A stretch of 64,000 bases of DNA. Source: Bacteroidia bacterium. GTDB lineage: Bacteria; Bacteroidota; Bacteroidia; J057. The notes under the pieces are model-generated. The model saw only the letters and a program-made list of their open reading frames with translations. It did no database searches and was not told the DNA's origin. The stretch covers positions 4,216,001-4,280,000 of the forward strand of contig JAWPMV010000001.1 in the NCBI GenBank assembly GCA_033391075.1, written 5' to 3'. Made by a program: the position numbers and the translations under genes. Below, piece after piece: positions 36,236-44,300 of this stretch. The first letter of the stretch is position 1; every line of letters begins with the position of its first letter.

Positions 36236-38305
36236 TTATCCGGCATAGTCTGCTAAATAGGAGACTGCCTGATTGTATACATTTTCGCCGGTGTAGCCCA
36301 GCTTTTCATCCAATACAGTATAAGGAGCTGAATGACCAAAGTGATCCAGGCCGATAACTTTTCCAAAGGGTCCAACCAATCCCTGCAAAGTAACAGGCAA
36401 TCCAGCTGTCATTCCCATTACCGGGATACCATCAGGAATTACACTTTTTTGGTAGTCAGCAGATTGTTCGCGGAAACGTCCTTCAGAAATGGCAGATACC
36501 ACACGAACTTTCAATCCTTTCTCTGCTCTCAGTTTATCCGCTCCATCGATCAGGGTCGCTACCTCAGATCCATTTGCCACAAAGATGATATCAGGGCTTC
36601 CTTCTGTATCCTGAACTACATAGGCTCCTTTTTCTGCACGTAAGGCAGAAGTATAAGCATCTCCTTCTACGGGCAGGTCTTTAATATTCTGACGAGAGAG
36701 AATCAGACCTGTTGGGGTAGCAGTATTCTCCATGGCCATTTTCCAGGCTACGGTTGTCTCATGTGCATCAGCAGGACGCAAAGCGAGGAAACTGCTTTTG
36801 CCCGAGTGGTTTTTCAATTGCTCAAGCAAACGAATCTGTGCTTCCTGCTCAACCGGCTGGTGAGTAGGTCCATCTTCTCCTACGCGGAAAGCATCATGTG
36901 TCCAAACATATTTCACAGGCAGTTCCATGAGGGAGGCCAGACGAATGGCAGGCTTCATATAATCAGAGAATACAAAAAAGGTAGCCACTACAGGAATTAC
37001 CCCTCCATGCAGAGCCATTCCATTTGCTATTGCTGCCATGGTCAGCTCTGAAACTCCGGATTGTAAAAATGCTCCACTGAAATCACCTTTTTTGAAAGTG
37101 GTGGTTTTATTGAGGAAAGCATTGGTTTTATCGCTATTGGAAAGGTCGGCAGAAGAAACAATCATATTGCCTACCTGATCAGCATAATGTGCCAAAACGG
37201 TACCGGATGAATTACGGCTCGCATTATTAGCTTTTTGCTCGATAGATGCATAATCAATGGCTGGAACTTCTCCACTCAAATAGCTATTGAGTTTTGCTGC
37301 AGCTTCTGCGTTTACCGCTTCCCATTTTGTCTGAGCTGCTCTTTTTACAGCTACTTCTTTACGACGGCTTTCTTTTACTGCCGCATACATATCAGCAACT
37401 TCGGGGAAGATGACAAAGGGATCTTCTGGATTACCTCCGAGATTCGCTATGGTTTTGGCGAAAGATGCTCCCGCTTTACTCAAAGGTTGGCCGTGGGTTT
37501 CAACTTCTCTTTCAAAGCTCTCACCTTCCTCCGTAACTGCACCTTTTCCCATGATCGTTTTTCCGATGATCAAAGAAGGGCGCTCCGTTTCGGCAATAGA
37601 TTCTCTCAAAGCTTTACGGATGGCTTTGGGATCATTACCTTCTATGGTAATCACATGCCAACCCCAGGCTTCGTATTTCTTTCCTGTATCCTCATCCATA
37701 GCATCAGCCACAACAGAAGACAACTGGATATCATTTGAATCATAAAACATGATGAGATTTCCCAATCCCAAAAATCCGGCTATTCTACCTGCTCCCTGAG
37801 AAATTTCTTCCTGGACACCTCCATCAGAAATAAAGGCATACGTCCTGTGTGCGGTCCACTCACCAAAGCGATCTGCCAGGAAGCGTTCTGCAATAGCGGC
37901 TCCTACAGCAAAGGTATGCCCTTGCCCCAGCGGTCCTGAAGTATTTTCAACTCCTCTTGCAAGGTCTACTTCCGGGTGGCCGGGAGTAGGACTTCCCCAC
38001 TGACGGAAATTTTTGATATCCTCTATGGAGTAATTGCCCAATAGCCCCAAAATAGAGTACAGCATAGGAGACATATGCCCGGGATCCATATAAAATCTGT
38101 CCCTGAATGGCCATTGATTGTCATCAGGATCAAAATTGAGAAATTCGGAGAACAAGATATTTACGAAATCAGCTCCTCCCATGGCACCACCGGGATGACC
38201 CGATTTGGCTTTCTCAACCATGGCAGCAGAGAGGATACGGATATTGTCGGCAGCTTTGATGGAAATCGCTGTATCTAGCGTGGGATAGGTAATTTGCTCT
38301 GACAT
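36236..38305 (-). CDS. tkt: Transketolase
   Basis: 689 residues, the full-length form. The N-terminal thiamine-diphosphate half has SGHPGGAMGGAD, DPGHMSPMLYS, GPLGQGHTFAVGAA and the ThDP/Mg motif ISDGGVQEEISQG through MFYDSNDIQLS. The pyrimidine half has HGGVIPVVATFFVFSDYMKP and THDAFRVGEDGPTHQPVEQ, and the C-terminal domain ends near VIGLDHFGHSAPYTVLDEKL. It interconverts pentose, triose, tetrose and hexose phosphates. It is the first gene of the tkt-xylB unit. The middle, near residues 340-375, has a longer, less conserved linker than in proteobacterial enzymes. Confidence 0.96.
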   Translation of the reverse strand: MSEQITYPTLDTAISIKAADNIRILSAAMVEKAKSGHPGGAMGGADFVNILFSEFLNFDPDDNQWPFRDRFYMDPGHMSPMLYSILGLLGNYSIEDIKNFRQWGSPTPGHPEVDLARGVENTSGPLGQGHTFAVGAAIAERFLADRFGEWTAHRTYAFISDGGVQEEISQGAGRIAGFLGLGNLIMFYDSNDIQLSSVVADAMDEDTGKKYEAWGWHVITIEGNDPKAIRKALRESIAETERPSLIIGKTIMGKGAVTEEGESFEREVETHGQPLSKAGASFAKTIANLGGNPEDPFVIFPEVADMYAAVKESRRKEVAVKRAAQTKWEAVNAEAAAKLNSYLSGEVPAIDYASIEQKANNASRNSSGTVLAHYADQVGNMIVSSADLSNSDKTNAFLNKTTTFKKGDFSGAFLQSGVSELTMAAIANGMALHGGVIPVVATFFVFSDYMKPAIRLASLMELPVKYVWTHDAFRVGEDGPTHQPVEQEAQIRLLEQLKNHSGKSSFLALRPADAHETTVAWKMAMENTATPTGLILSRQNIKDLPVEGDAYTSALRAEKGAYVVQDTEGSPDIIFVANGSEVATLIDGADKLRAEKGLKVRVVSAISEGRFREQSADYQKSVIPDGIPVMGMTAGLPVTLQGLVGPFGKVIGLDHFGHSAPYTVLDEKLGYTGENVYNQAVSYLADYAG

Positions 38306-38501
38306 AGAGATGTGTTATTTATTTGGCGCAAAATAACGAAGGAATTTCGCGAATTGCTATCCTTTATCAGACACTTTTTCATCTTTTCACAAAGGGTCCG
38401 AAATAGAGGATCATTCCCTGCTGTTCTGGATCACTACTGAGGGGCAAATTACAGAAAATTAACTTATGGTCAAAATGACCTTTAGATAGTAGCGTTTCTT
38501 T

Positions 38502-39665
38502 CTACTCTTCCAGGGCTTCAAAATAAACCCGTGTATAGCCTGGAAGGAGTTCTGGATGAAAGATACTAACGAGGTCTTTGAGAATAAGGTGAGGATTGAT
38601 TACTCCGGATTCCCAATAATCATTTCCCCCTGTTTGCAGTGATCGTTTATAATTGTGATATACTTTATTGTTTTGGACAGACGAAAAATCTAAAAATCTT
38701 TCATCCTGAGCTATCAGGGCTTTGTAGGATCTTATGGCTCCCGGGCTGATCCAGATATTTGCTTCAAGGCCCGCTGGATATACTGCTTCGAAGGAAAGGG
38801 GAATACTAGCTGTCCCTTCTTGATCTCTCCAGTAATATCTGGCTCCTGCATCCTGATACAATTTCGCCATATAACTATCGCCCCCAGGTACGGACCAGAT
38901 TCCTTTAAAAGGTAAACTACTAATGATGACAGGCTGCCTGGAAAGGGGCTTAACCTGAGCTACTACCTCCTGATATATTTGATCAATTTCCAGAAAAATA
39001 CTGTCTGCCTCTTTTCTTTTTCCCAGTAGAGCCCCGAATACCTTGATCCACTCTGCCCTTCCCAGCATGCTATATTCCTGCCACTCTGCCAAAGGCAAGG
39101 TTTGAGTTCCCAGAGCTTCCAATTGTTCCAGTTTGGAGGATTGGGAACCAGGAAAGGCTGAATACAAAAGAATATCTGCTTCCAGGCTCAGGGCCTTTTC
39201 GACATCCAGATTAGGACCTCCCCCCAATTCCGTCAAAGCCCCCTGACTTAATTTATCCCTAACAGATGCACTATAAACAAAATCACCCTGATCTATCGCG
39301 ACCAATTTATCCAGAGCTTCCAGCTTTTCAAGCATAGCTGCATAAGGACTGGCGAGAGAAATGATCTTTTCGACAGGTACCGTGATGAGGGCATCCGCTT
39401 GTTTATCTTTTTCAAGGGAAGAAGACCTGGGTTGCAATTGATAGCTTAGGGTATCGATCGCTTTCTCATAATGCCTGAAGAAGTGGAGCAATTGGTAATC
39501 TCCTTTATCTTCGATATCAAAACCCTGAGCATAAGCAACGGATGTTCCTGCCGTTTTGGTTTCAGGTACAGACGCCTGCTTACAGGATAAAAAAAAGCAC
39601 AGCCCCATCAGTAAAATGAGACTGTGTATATATCTTCTTGATGATAAGTCTTTATAAAAGGGCAT
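38502..39665 (-). CDS. ABC-transporter substrate-binding lipoprotein (FecB/BtuF type)
   Basis: 387 residues; the signal ends with lipobox FLSC near residues 26-29. The periplasmic-binding fold has VPVEKIISLASPYAAMLEKL at the start of lobe 1, TELGGGPNLDVEKALSLEAD (the usual 'GxxxxxxxExixaLxPDlil' position), a long connecting helix, and VIISSLPFKGIWSVPGGDSY then YLKDAGARY-like FQDAGARYYW in lobe 2. The ligand class is iron-siderophore, heme or cobalamin; which one cannot be told. No permease or ATPase gene is adjacent. It starts 8 bp after the phosphorylase-like gene, so the two are probably co-transcribed despite unrelated roles. Confidence 0.86.
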   Translation of the reverse strand: MPFYKDLSSRRYIHSLILLMGLCFFLSCKQASVPETKTAGTSVAYAQGFDIEDKGDYQLLHFFRHYEKAIDTLSYQLQPRSSSLEKDKQADALITVPVEKIISLASPYAAMLEKLEALDKLVAIDQGDFVYSASVRDKLSQGALTELGGGPNLDVEKALSLEADILLYSAFPGSQSSKLEQLEALGTQTLPLAEWQEYSMLGRAEWIKVFGALLGKRKEADSIFLEIDQIYQEVVAQVKPLSRQPVIISSLPFKGIWSVPGGDSYMAKLYQDAGARYYWRDQEGTASIPLSFEAVYPAGLEANIWISPGAIRSYKALIAQDERFLDFSSVQNNKVYHNYKRSLQTGGNDYWESGVINPHLILKDLVSIFHPELLPGYTRVYFEALEE

Positions 39666-39673
39666 GCCCCAAA

Positions 39674-41326
39674 TTAGGCAAAAAGTCTTTTATAATACTC
39701 ATCAGCCATACGGCCAGAATCAAAAAACGGAACTACATCATTCATTCCATTTTTCACAATTTCCCACCATTTACCTTCTTCAGAATAATAAGCAGGGATA
39801 ATCTCACTGGTAAGCACACGCATCAGATGGTGATAATCATGCTCATCCTGAATCTCTATAGATTGCGTTGTGTCGGCTTCAGGAATGATAAAGCTGTTGG
39901 CTCCATGTTTGGCAAACTCCGGAATCCATCCATCGTTTACAGATAAATTTACAGAACCATTCATAGCAGCAGTCATCCCACTGGTTCCGGAAGCTTCCAT
40001 AGGTCTGCGCGGGGTATTCAACCAAATATCCGAGCCTTTTTTGAGGGCGGCAGAAAGGTTCATTTCATAACCCGTCAAAATAGTAGCCTTATCACTCAGG
40101 CGAGTCAATTGAACCAAACGATTGAAAGTATCTTTGGCTGACTCATCATGTGGATAGGGTTTACCTGCCCAAATTACCTGAATAGGGTCTTTGGCACGCA
40201 TCAGCAATTCATAAAAACGCGTATGATCTCTCAGGATGAGGTCAGCACGCTTATATCCTGCGAATCTCCTTGCCCAGACAATTGTCAAAAGGTCGGGATC
40301 TAAGATTTTTCCGGTTTGATCAGCTACGATCTCGAAGAGCTCTTCTTTCATTTCGCGCTTCCGAGCCTTGAGAGCATCCATATCATCTGCATCCAAAGCC
40401 GCTTTCAGGCTTTTATCCTGCCAGTATTTCTGGTTTTGAGAATTGGTAATACCAATAATCTCTGGTTTCTTCTTTACGCCAGCCCACATCTCATTAGACA
40501 CTTTGGCGTGCAGTTGAGAAACTGCATTGGATTTTCCAGCCATAGTGAGTGCAGCCGGTGTATAGCCAAAATTATCTCCTTCCGTATCAGTGATCTTACG
40601 TACTGTATCGAGATCTAATCCATCAAAAAAGCCCATTTTATCCAGCAGATTGATGTCATGCTCTTCGTTTCCGGCTTTTACAGGAGTATGTGTTGTGAAT
40701 ACCAATTGATCCGAAAGTTTTTTCAGGTCTTTGGATTGCTTGTAGAGATGAAATGCCATAGGAAGGGCATGGGCCTCATTCATATGATAAACATCAGCTC
40801 CCCCCAATGCTTGCACAAGCTTTGCTCCACCGATCCCCAAAACAATACTCTGGGCAATACGTGCCGCCAGATTGGGATCATAAAGATGATGGGTAATGCT
40901 ACAGGAAAGGTAATCATTGAGGTTTTCACGGTCCGTACTCAGGAGGTACATAGGAACCGTTCCAAATACTTCCGGAGCCAGGTAAAAAGCCTGTACATTT
41001 ACTGTATGTCCATTGATTTCGACAGGAAAAATCAAATCAGTTTCTTCCAGAAATGAATAATAGCGCTCACGAGAAAGTACTTTCATGGCACTATTATGAT
41101 CTCTTACCTGGTCATAATAACCAAGTTTCCATAGCATGCCTACCCCGATCATATTTTGCTTGAGCTCATAGCCACTGCGCATATGTGATCCAGCCAGATA
41201 TCCTAATCCTCCGGAATAGATTTTCAGAGCGGTATCCACTCCAAATTCCATCGAAAAATAGGCGACTTTTTTGCTATATTTTTTTGGGTAGGTATAAGGG
41301 TGTTCCCATTTGCAATCTTTTTTCAT
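39674..41326 (-). CDS. Alpha-glucan phosphorylase-like protein (GT35, short form), PLP lysine replaced
   Basis: 550 residues, about two thirds of classical glycogen phosphorylase, as in the short alpha-glucan phosphorylase family. Motifs: VAYFSMEFGVDTALKIYSGG at the N-terminus, VYHMNEAHALPMAFHL, VFTTHTPVKAGNEEHD, TIVWARRFAGYKRADLILRD and RRPMEASGTSGM near 440-451. In phosphorylases that last motif continues with the lysine that holds pyridoxal phosphate (GMKAALNG); here residue 452 is Thr (GMTAAMNG, codon ACT read from 39971-39973). Either the protein uses another chemistry, or it is a non-phosphorylase relative. A strong Bacteroidota-type promoter lies 53 bp upstream at 41379-41408. Confidence 0.9.
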   Translation of the reverse strand: MKKDCKWEHPYTYPKKYSKKVAYFSMEFGVDTALKIYSGGLGYLAGSHMRSGYELKQNMIGVGMLWKLGYYDQVRDHNSAMKVLSRERYYSFLEETDLIFPVEINGHTVNVQAFYLAPEVFGTVPMYLLSTDRENLNDYLSCSITHHLYDPNLAARIAQSIVLGIGGAKLVQALGGADVYHMNEAHALPMAFHLYKQSKDLKKLSDQLVFTTHTPVKAGNEEHDINLLDKMGFFDGLDLDTVRKITDTEGDNFGYTPAALTMAGKSNAVSQLHAKVSNEMWAGVKKKPEIIGITNSQNQKYWQDKSLKAALDADDMDALKARKREMKEELFEIVADQTGKILDPDLLTIVWARRFAGYKRADLILRDHTRFYELLMRAKDPIQVIWAGKPYPHDESAKDTFNRLVQLTRLSDKATILTGYEMNLSAALKKGSDIWLNTPRRPMEASGTSGMTAAMNGSVNLSVNDGWIPEFAKHGANSFIIPEADTTQSIEIQDEHDYHHLMRVLTSEIIPAYYSEEGKWWEIVKNGMNDVVPFFDSGRMADEYYKRLFA

Positions 41327-41341
41327 TTACTGCTAAATAAT

Positions 41342-41371
41342 TTGATGGGTTGTTTAATATATCTATCTTTG
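41342..41371 (+). promoter_or_regulatory. Bacteroidota-type promoter, rightward
   Basis: TTG (41342-41344), 19 bp, TATCTTTG (41364-41371) matches the TTG-N19-TAnnTTTG consensus exactly. The nearest plus gene starts 213 bp downstream at 41585, so a long leader would be implied. Confidence 0.45.
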
Positions 41372-41378
41372 ATATCGG

Positions 41379-41408
41379 CAAAATTAGAGGCTTTGAGGAC
41401 AATTACAA
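41379..41408 (-). promoter_or_regulatory. Bacteroidota-type promoter of the phosphorylase-like gene
   Basis: On the minus strand TTG (41408-41406), 19 bp, TAATTTTG (41386-41379) matches the consensus exactly, 53 bp before the start codon at 41326. It faces the rightward promoter at 41342-41371, with 7 bp between the two -7 elements. Confidence 0.62.
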
Positions 41409-41584
41409 CTTCCTTGATCCTCGAATGTTACAAAGTCATGCAGGTGCATTTTCTGGCTGGTTTTTTGCCGAAAAAAAATATATAATTTTGGCAGACTCTG
41501 AGTGACCCATTAAAGAGAAGGCTGTCTTAATTACATCACGATCTCTGAATAATGGCTTGAGGAATAGAACTGAAATTTAATGAC

Positions 41585-42304
41585 ATGAAGGAAAATAAGA
41601 CATTACCCTCCATGTTCAATGCCAAACACACTAGTATGCAAGCCTTAATTGTCGGGGCTTTCGATGGAATAGGTCAGGATTTTGCGAGGATGGCCGCCCT
41701 AAAAGGAAAGCAGTTGATAATGGTGGACTCGGACGAAAATAGTCTGATACAGTCCAGACAGATTCTTATGCCCTCCTTTCCCGACACGAGCTTCAAAATC
41801 ATATCAGAAGAGCTAAGTGGATTTGATAGCGCAGACAATATTTTTGAATCTGTCCTGTTTACCCAGGCTTTTTCAGAAAATGTGGAAAGCATTGGAATGT
41901 TGATCAATATCCTCGAGTTCCAGTTACCTTTTGAAGATATTGCAGATTTTCAGGAAGAAGATTTTGGGAAACACCTTGATTTCCTTACCCTTTCTGAATT
42001 GAATGAACTCTTTGCCACCGAAATGCTTCGCAGTGGTCAGGGAGAGATTCTCAATGTCCTTACAGGCCCTGAGAATATGCACGACTGGGCATTGGATCAC
42101 TACAAAAGTACTGAGCGAATGCTCATGACTTTCTCCAAAACCTTGCATAATAAGGTAAGGCATAAAGGAGTAAGTGTTCATGCGCTATCCTATTCTGGCT
42201 CAGGATTGGTTTTCCTTTCACCAGACGCCACAGCTGCTCCCGGACAGGCCCCTAGTTCGTATTCTATGGATTACGTACAGGAACTCCTGACCGCTATGAG
42301 TTAA
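41585..42304 (+). CDS. Degenerate short-chain dehydrogenase/reductase (SDR) family protein
   Basis: 239 residues. The nucleotide-binding loop is present in modified form (IVGAFDGIGQDFARMAALKG, for TGxxxGIG) after about 20 extra N-terminal residues, followed by LIMVDSDENSL at strand 2. The active site is altered: the usual YxxxK tetrad motif reads Tyr173-Lys-Ser-Thr-Glu177, so the catalytic lysine position holds Glu, and no clear NAG motif is seen (MLINILEFQ). Oxidoreductase activity is therefore doubtful; a regulatory or binding role is possible. The start could also be at an internal Met at residue 10 or 18. It stands alone. Confidence 0.82.
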   Translation: MKENKTLPSMFNAKHTSMQALIVGAFDGIGQDFARMAALKGKQLIMVDSDENSLIQSRQILMPSFPDTSFKIISEELSGFDSADNIFESVLFTQAFSENVESIGMLINILEFQLPFEDIADFQEEDFGKHLDFLTLSELNELFATEMLRSGQGEILNVLTGPENMHDWALDHYKSTERMLMTFSKTLHNKVRHKGVSVHALSYSGSGLVFLSPDATAAPGQAPSSYSMDYVQELLTAMS

Positions 42305-42710
42305 TCTCTACTTATTTTTGGAAAGGCATTTCGGATCGAAATATCCGAGAGGATTCTTTTGTAAAAAAAAGAAGAGGGAAAGCAAAGCTCTCCCTCAATG
42401 AATCTACCCAATTTAAGAATTGTATGCGTTAAACCAATTCTGCATATACAACGCGACCCAAATCTGATTATTGTAAGATTTTCTATTTTTTTTCTCTTTT
42501 CAGTAATATGTCTGCCTCAGTACTAATGCTGCAGGCCCATTCACAACATCCCCTCTCCCGCTTGGACAGAAATATTGGCTGTTAGGTTTTTTAACTTAAT
42601 TTATTTTTGTTCATGTAATATTTAAATCATAAATTGTACAATAATTACAACAAACACCAGAACCACCTCCCGAATTCCTAATAAACCATTTACCGATAAG
42701 GAAGCTATTT
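42305..42710. other. 406-bp gene-free stretch with a minus-oriented terminator
   Basis: AT-rich, with no frame of interest on either strand. It carries the hairpin at 42361-42396, a 10-bp palindrome ATTGTACAAT at 42633-42642, and the leader of the next gene. A small minus-strand RNA ending at the hairpin cannot be excluded. Confidence 0.5.
42361..42396 (-). terminator. Possible minus-strand intrinsic terminator
   Basis: GAGGGA-a-AGC-aaa-GCT-c-TCCCTC (42374-42396) pairs as an interrupted stem; the run of eight A at 42363-42370 gives a U-run only for minus-strand transcription. No minus-strand gene lies upstream of it. Confidence 0.45.
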
Positions 42711-43190
42711 ATGAAAAGCTGGCAGGAATTCAGACAAGCCGAACCCCTTCTACAAAGAATTGAAAGAAGATTTACCCAACTTCAGGAATTTGAGAACAAG
42801 CATAAAGAAGAATTGGAAAGTGAAAGTTCTCAATTTAGTGCTGATGATATTTTCACCGCCAAAAAGGCCCTACTGGAAAGTATAAAAGCGGAGGCAGAGA
42901 ATTTGCCGGGAAAAGTTTACTACTGGCTTTACCCCTTTTATGGAGGAAACTTTTTGCAATTGGTAGCTGCACTTGGAAGTTGTGGAGTAATGGATAAACA
43001 AAAAGACGATCCCGAATCCAGGAGCGCCTTTTATAAATTTTTCAGAACGGTTCCTATGAAGGAACGCCTTATGCTGGGCCAAAAACTCGAGCAGCCCGAA
43101 TTAACCGAACAGGCCATCCGTATTCAGCGGAAGATACAGGCCAAGAGGAACGCCGTGCGTACTCATATAAATAAAAACCATTCAAACTAG
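42711..43190 (+). CDS. Conserved-looking small cytoplasmic protein, unknown function
   Basis: 159 residues, no signal peptide. The N-terminal 60 residues are charged and coiled-coil-like (LLQRIERRFTQLQEFENKHK). A central hydrophobic/aromatic segment has LPGKVYYWLYPFYGGNFLQL, and the end is strongly basic (RIQRKIQAKRNAVRTHINKN). CGVMDKQKDDPESRSAFYKF could be a short binding loop. I recognise no family. It has its own leader and is convergent with the next gene, 71 bp away. Confidence 0.65.
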   Translation: MKSWQEFRQAEPLLQRIERRFTQLQEFENKHKEELESESSQFSADDIFTAKKALLESIKAEAENLPGKVYYWLYPFYGGNFLQLVAALGSCGVMDKQKDDPESRSAFYKFFRTVPMKERLMLGQKLEQPELTEQAIRIQRKIQAKRNAVRTHINKNHSN

Positions 43191-43261
43191 GGTTGGTTAC
43201 AAAGCGTGTGAGTCCCTGGTGTCGAAAAGGAGTTTGAGACGCAGACAAATATTAGACTGCA

Positions 43262-43663
43262 TTATTTCCGTTCAAACAGCGTTTCAAACTTCATACAGGA
43301 ACCGGATCTCCATTTTAGTTTACTGAGTTCTACCATTCCGTCTACTTTCACAACTTCGGCATAAAACTCCACGCTTTTGTTTCCACCTGTTCTGGCATTT
43401 CTGTAAGTCACTCCTGCCTTACCCCAAAGCCTCAGGGTTCCGTTTACCGTCATATTTTTGGTAAACTTCAGCTTATTGGTGTAAAAGTGAGAAAAGCCAT
43501 TGTGCTCACATGTTTTCGATGGATACAATTTCTTCAGATAAGTCTGCAGGCCTTTATTGACCTGATTCTTAACCTGTTCATTTGTCGATTGTGCGTATGT
43601 GTGAGAAAGAGGTAATGTGAAGAGGCAGAAAACAAGGATCAGCCCCAAACGATTGATTTTCAT
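43262..43663 (-). CDS. Small secreted protein, unknown function
   Basis: 133 residues with a signal peptide (LGLILVFCLFTLPLSHTYAQ). The mature chain of about 110 residues has two cysteines (KTCEHNGFSHFY and RSGSCMKFE), probably disulfide-linked, and a strand-rich middle (VNGTLRLWGKAGVTYRNA). No family is recognised. The helix at the start (VKNQVNKGLQTYLKKLYPS) is amphipathic. No operon partner. Confidence 0.68.
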   Translation of the reverse strand: MKINRLGLILVFCLFTLPLSHTYAQSTNEQVKNQVNKGLQTYLKKLYPSKTCEHNGFSHFYTNKLKFTKNMTVNGTLRLWGKAGVTYRNARTGGNKSVEFYAEVVKVDGMVELSKLKWRSGSCMKFETLFERK

Positions 43664-43841
43664 AGGTTTCTGTCTGTTAAGTGTTTATTGAAAATAACAC
43701 TATTCTTCCATTTACCCTACCAGAAATCTTGAAATAGGCGGAAATCCTCAAATCATGGCTACTTTTAGAATTGTTCTTTATAAGGATAATTTAGGGCATC
43801 TTTTACATATAGTCCTTAATTTACAGCCAAATTGATTTCGG

Positions 43842-44228
43842 GTGAAACCAATCCTGCTCATATTATCCATCAACATATTTCTGGGAAGCCTGATTCCCAA
43901 CCTGGATTTTAGCCAGTTTTACCGCCTGGCGCAGGTACGGCATCATTATCTGGAACATATTGAGGAGGGTAAAGCGGAAAGCGATGATTTTCTGGAATTT
44001 ATCTGGTTACATTTCATCAATACCCAGGAGCACCAGGAACCCAATCACGAGGACGATCATAAGAAATTACCCTTAAACTCCCTGGACCTCAGTCAGAGTT
44101 TGACCCTGTTTTTTGTTATTCCCAATAAGAGCTTTCAGGCAAGTACGGTATTCCCCTATAAGGAATTTGAGCCCTATTACCTTTTGCCGAAAGGATTTCC
44201 CTCTATGGTTTTCCACCCTCCGATCTAA
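43842..44228 (+). CDS. Small protein preceding the metal-efflux operon
   Basis: 128 residues from a GTG start at 43842; no ATG fits better. The hydrophobic N-terminus (ILLILSINIFLGSLIPNL) is signal-like. The rest has a His/Asp/Glu-rich segment (NTQEHQEPNHEDDHKKL, near 62-78), a plausible metal-binding stretch, and a conserved-looking end (FPSMVFHPPI). Small His-rich proteins of this sort often sit in front of CusA-type pumps in Bacteroidota, so I infer a periplasmic metal-sensing or chaperone role. It starts the operon with the pump (72-bp gap) and adaptor. Confidence 0.68.
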   Translation: MKPILLILSINIFLGSLIPNLDFSQFYRLAQVRHHYLEHIEEGKAESDDFLEFIWLHFINTQEHQEPNHEDDHKKLPLNSLDLSQSLTLFFVIPNKSFQASTVFPYKEFEPYYLLPKGFPSMVFHPPI

Positions 44229-44300
44229 TCTCTTTTTTTTCTTGTTTTCATGTTTGTGCTGAGTACAGGACAAACGATGGTTTCATCTTGATAAAAGAGT

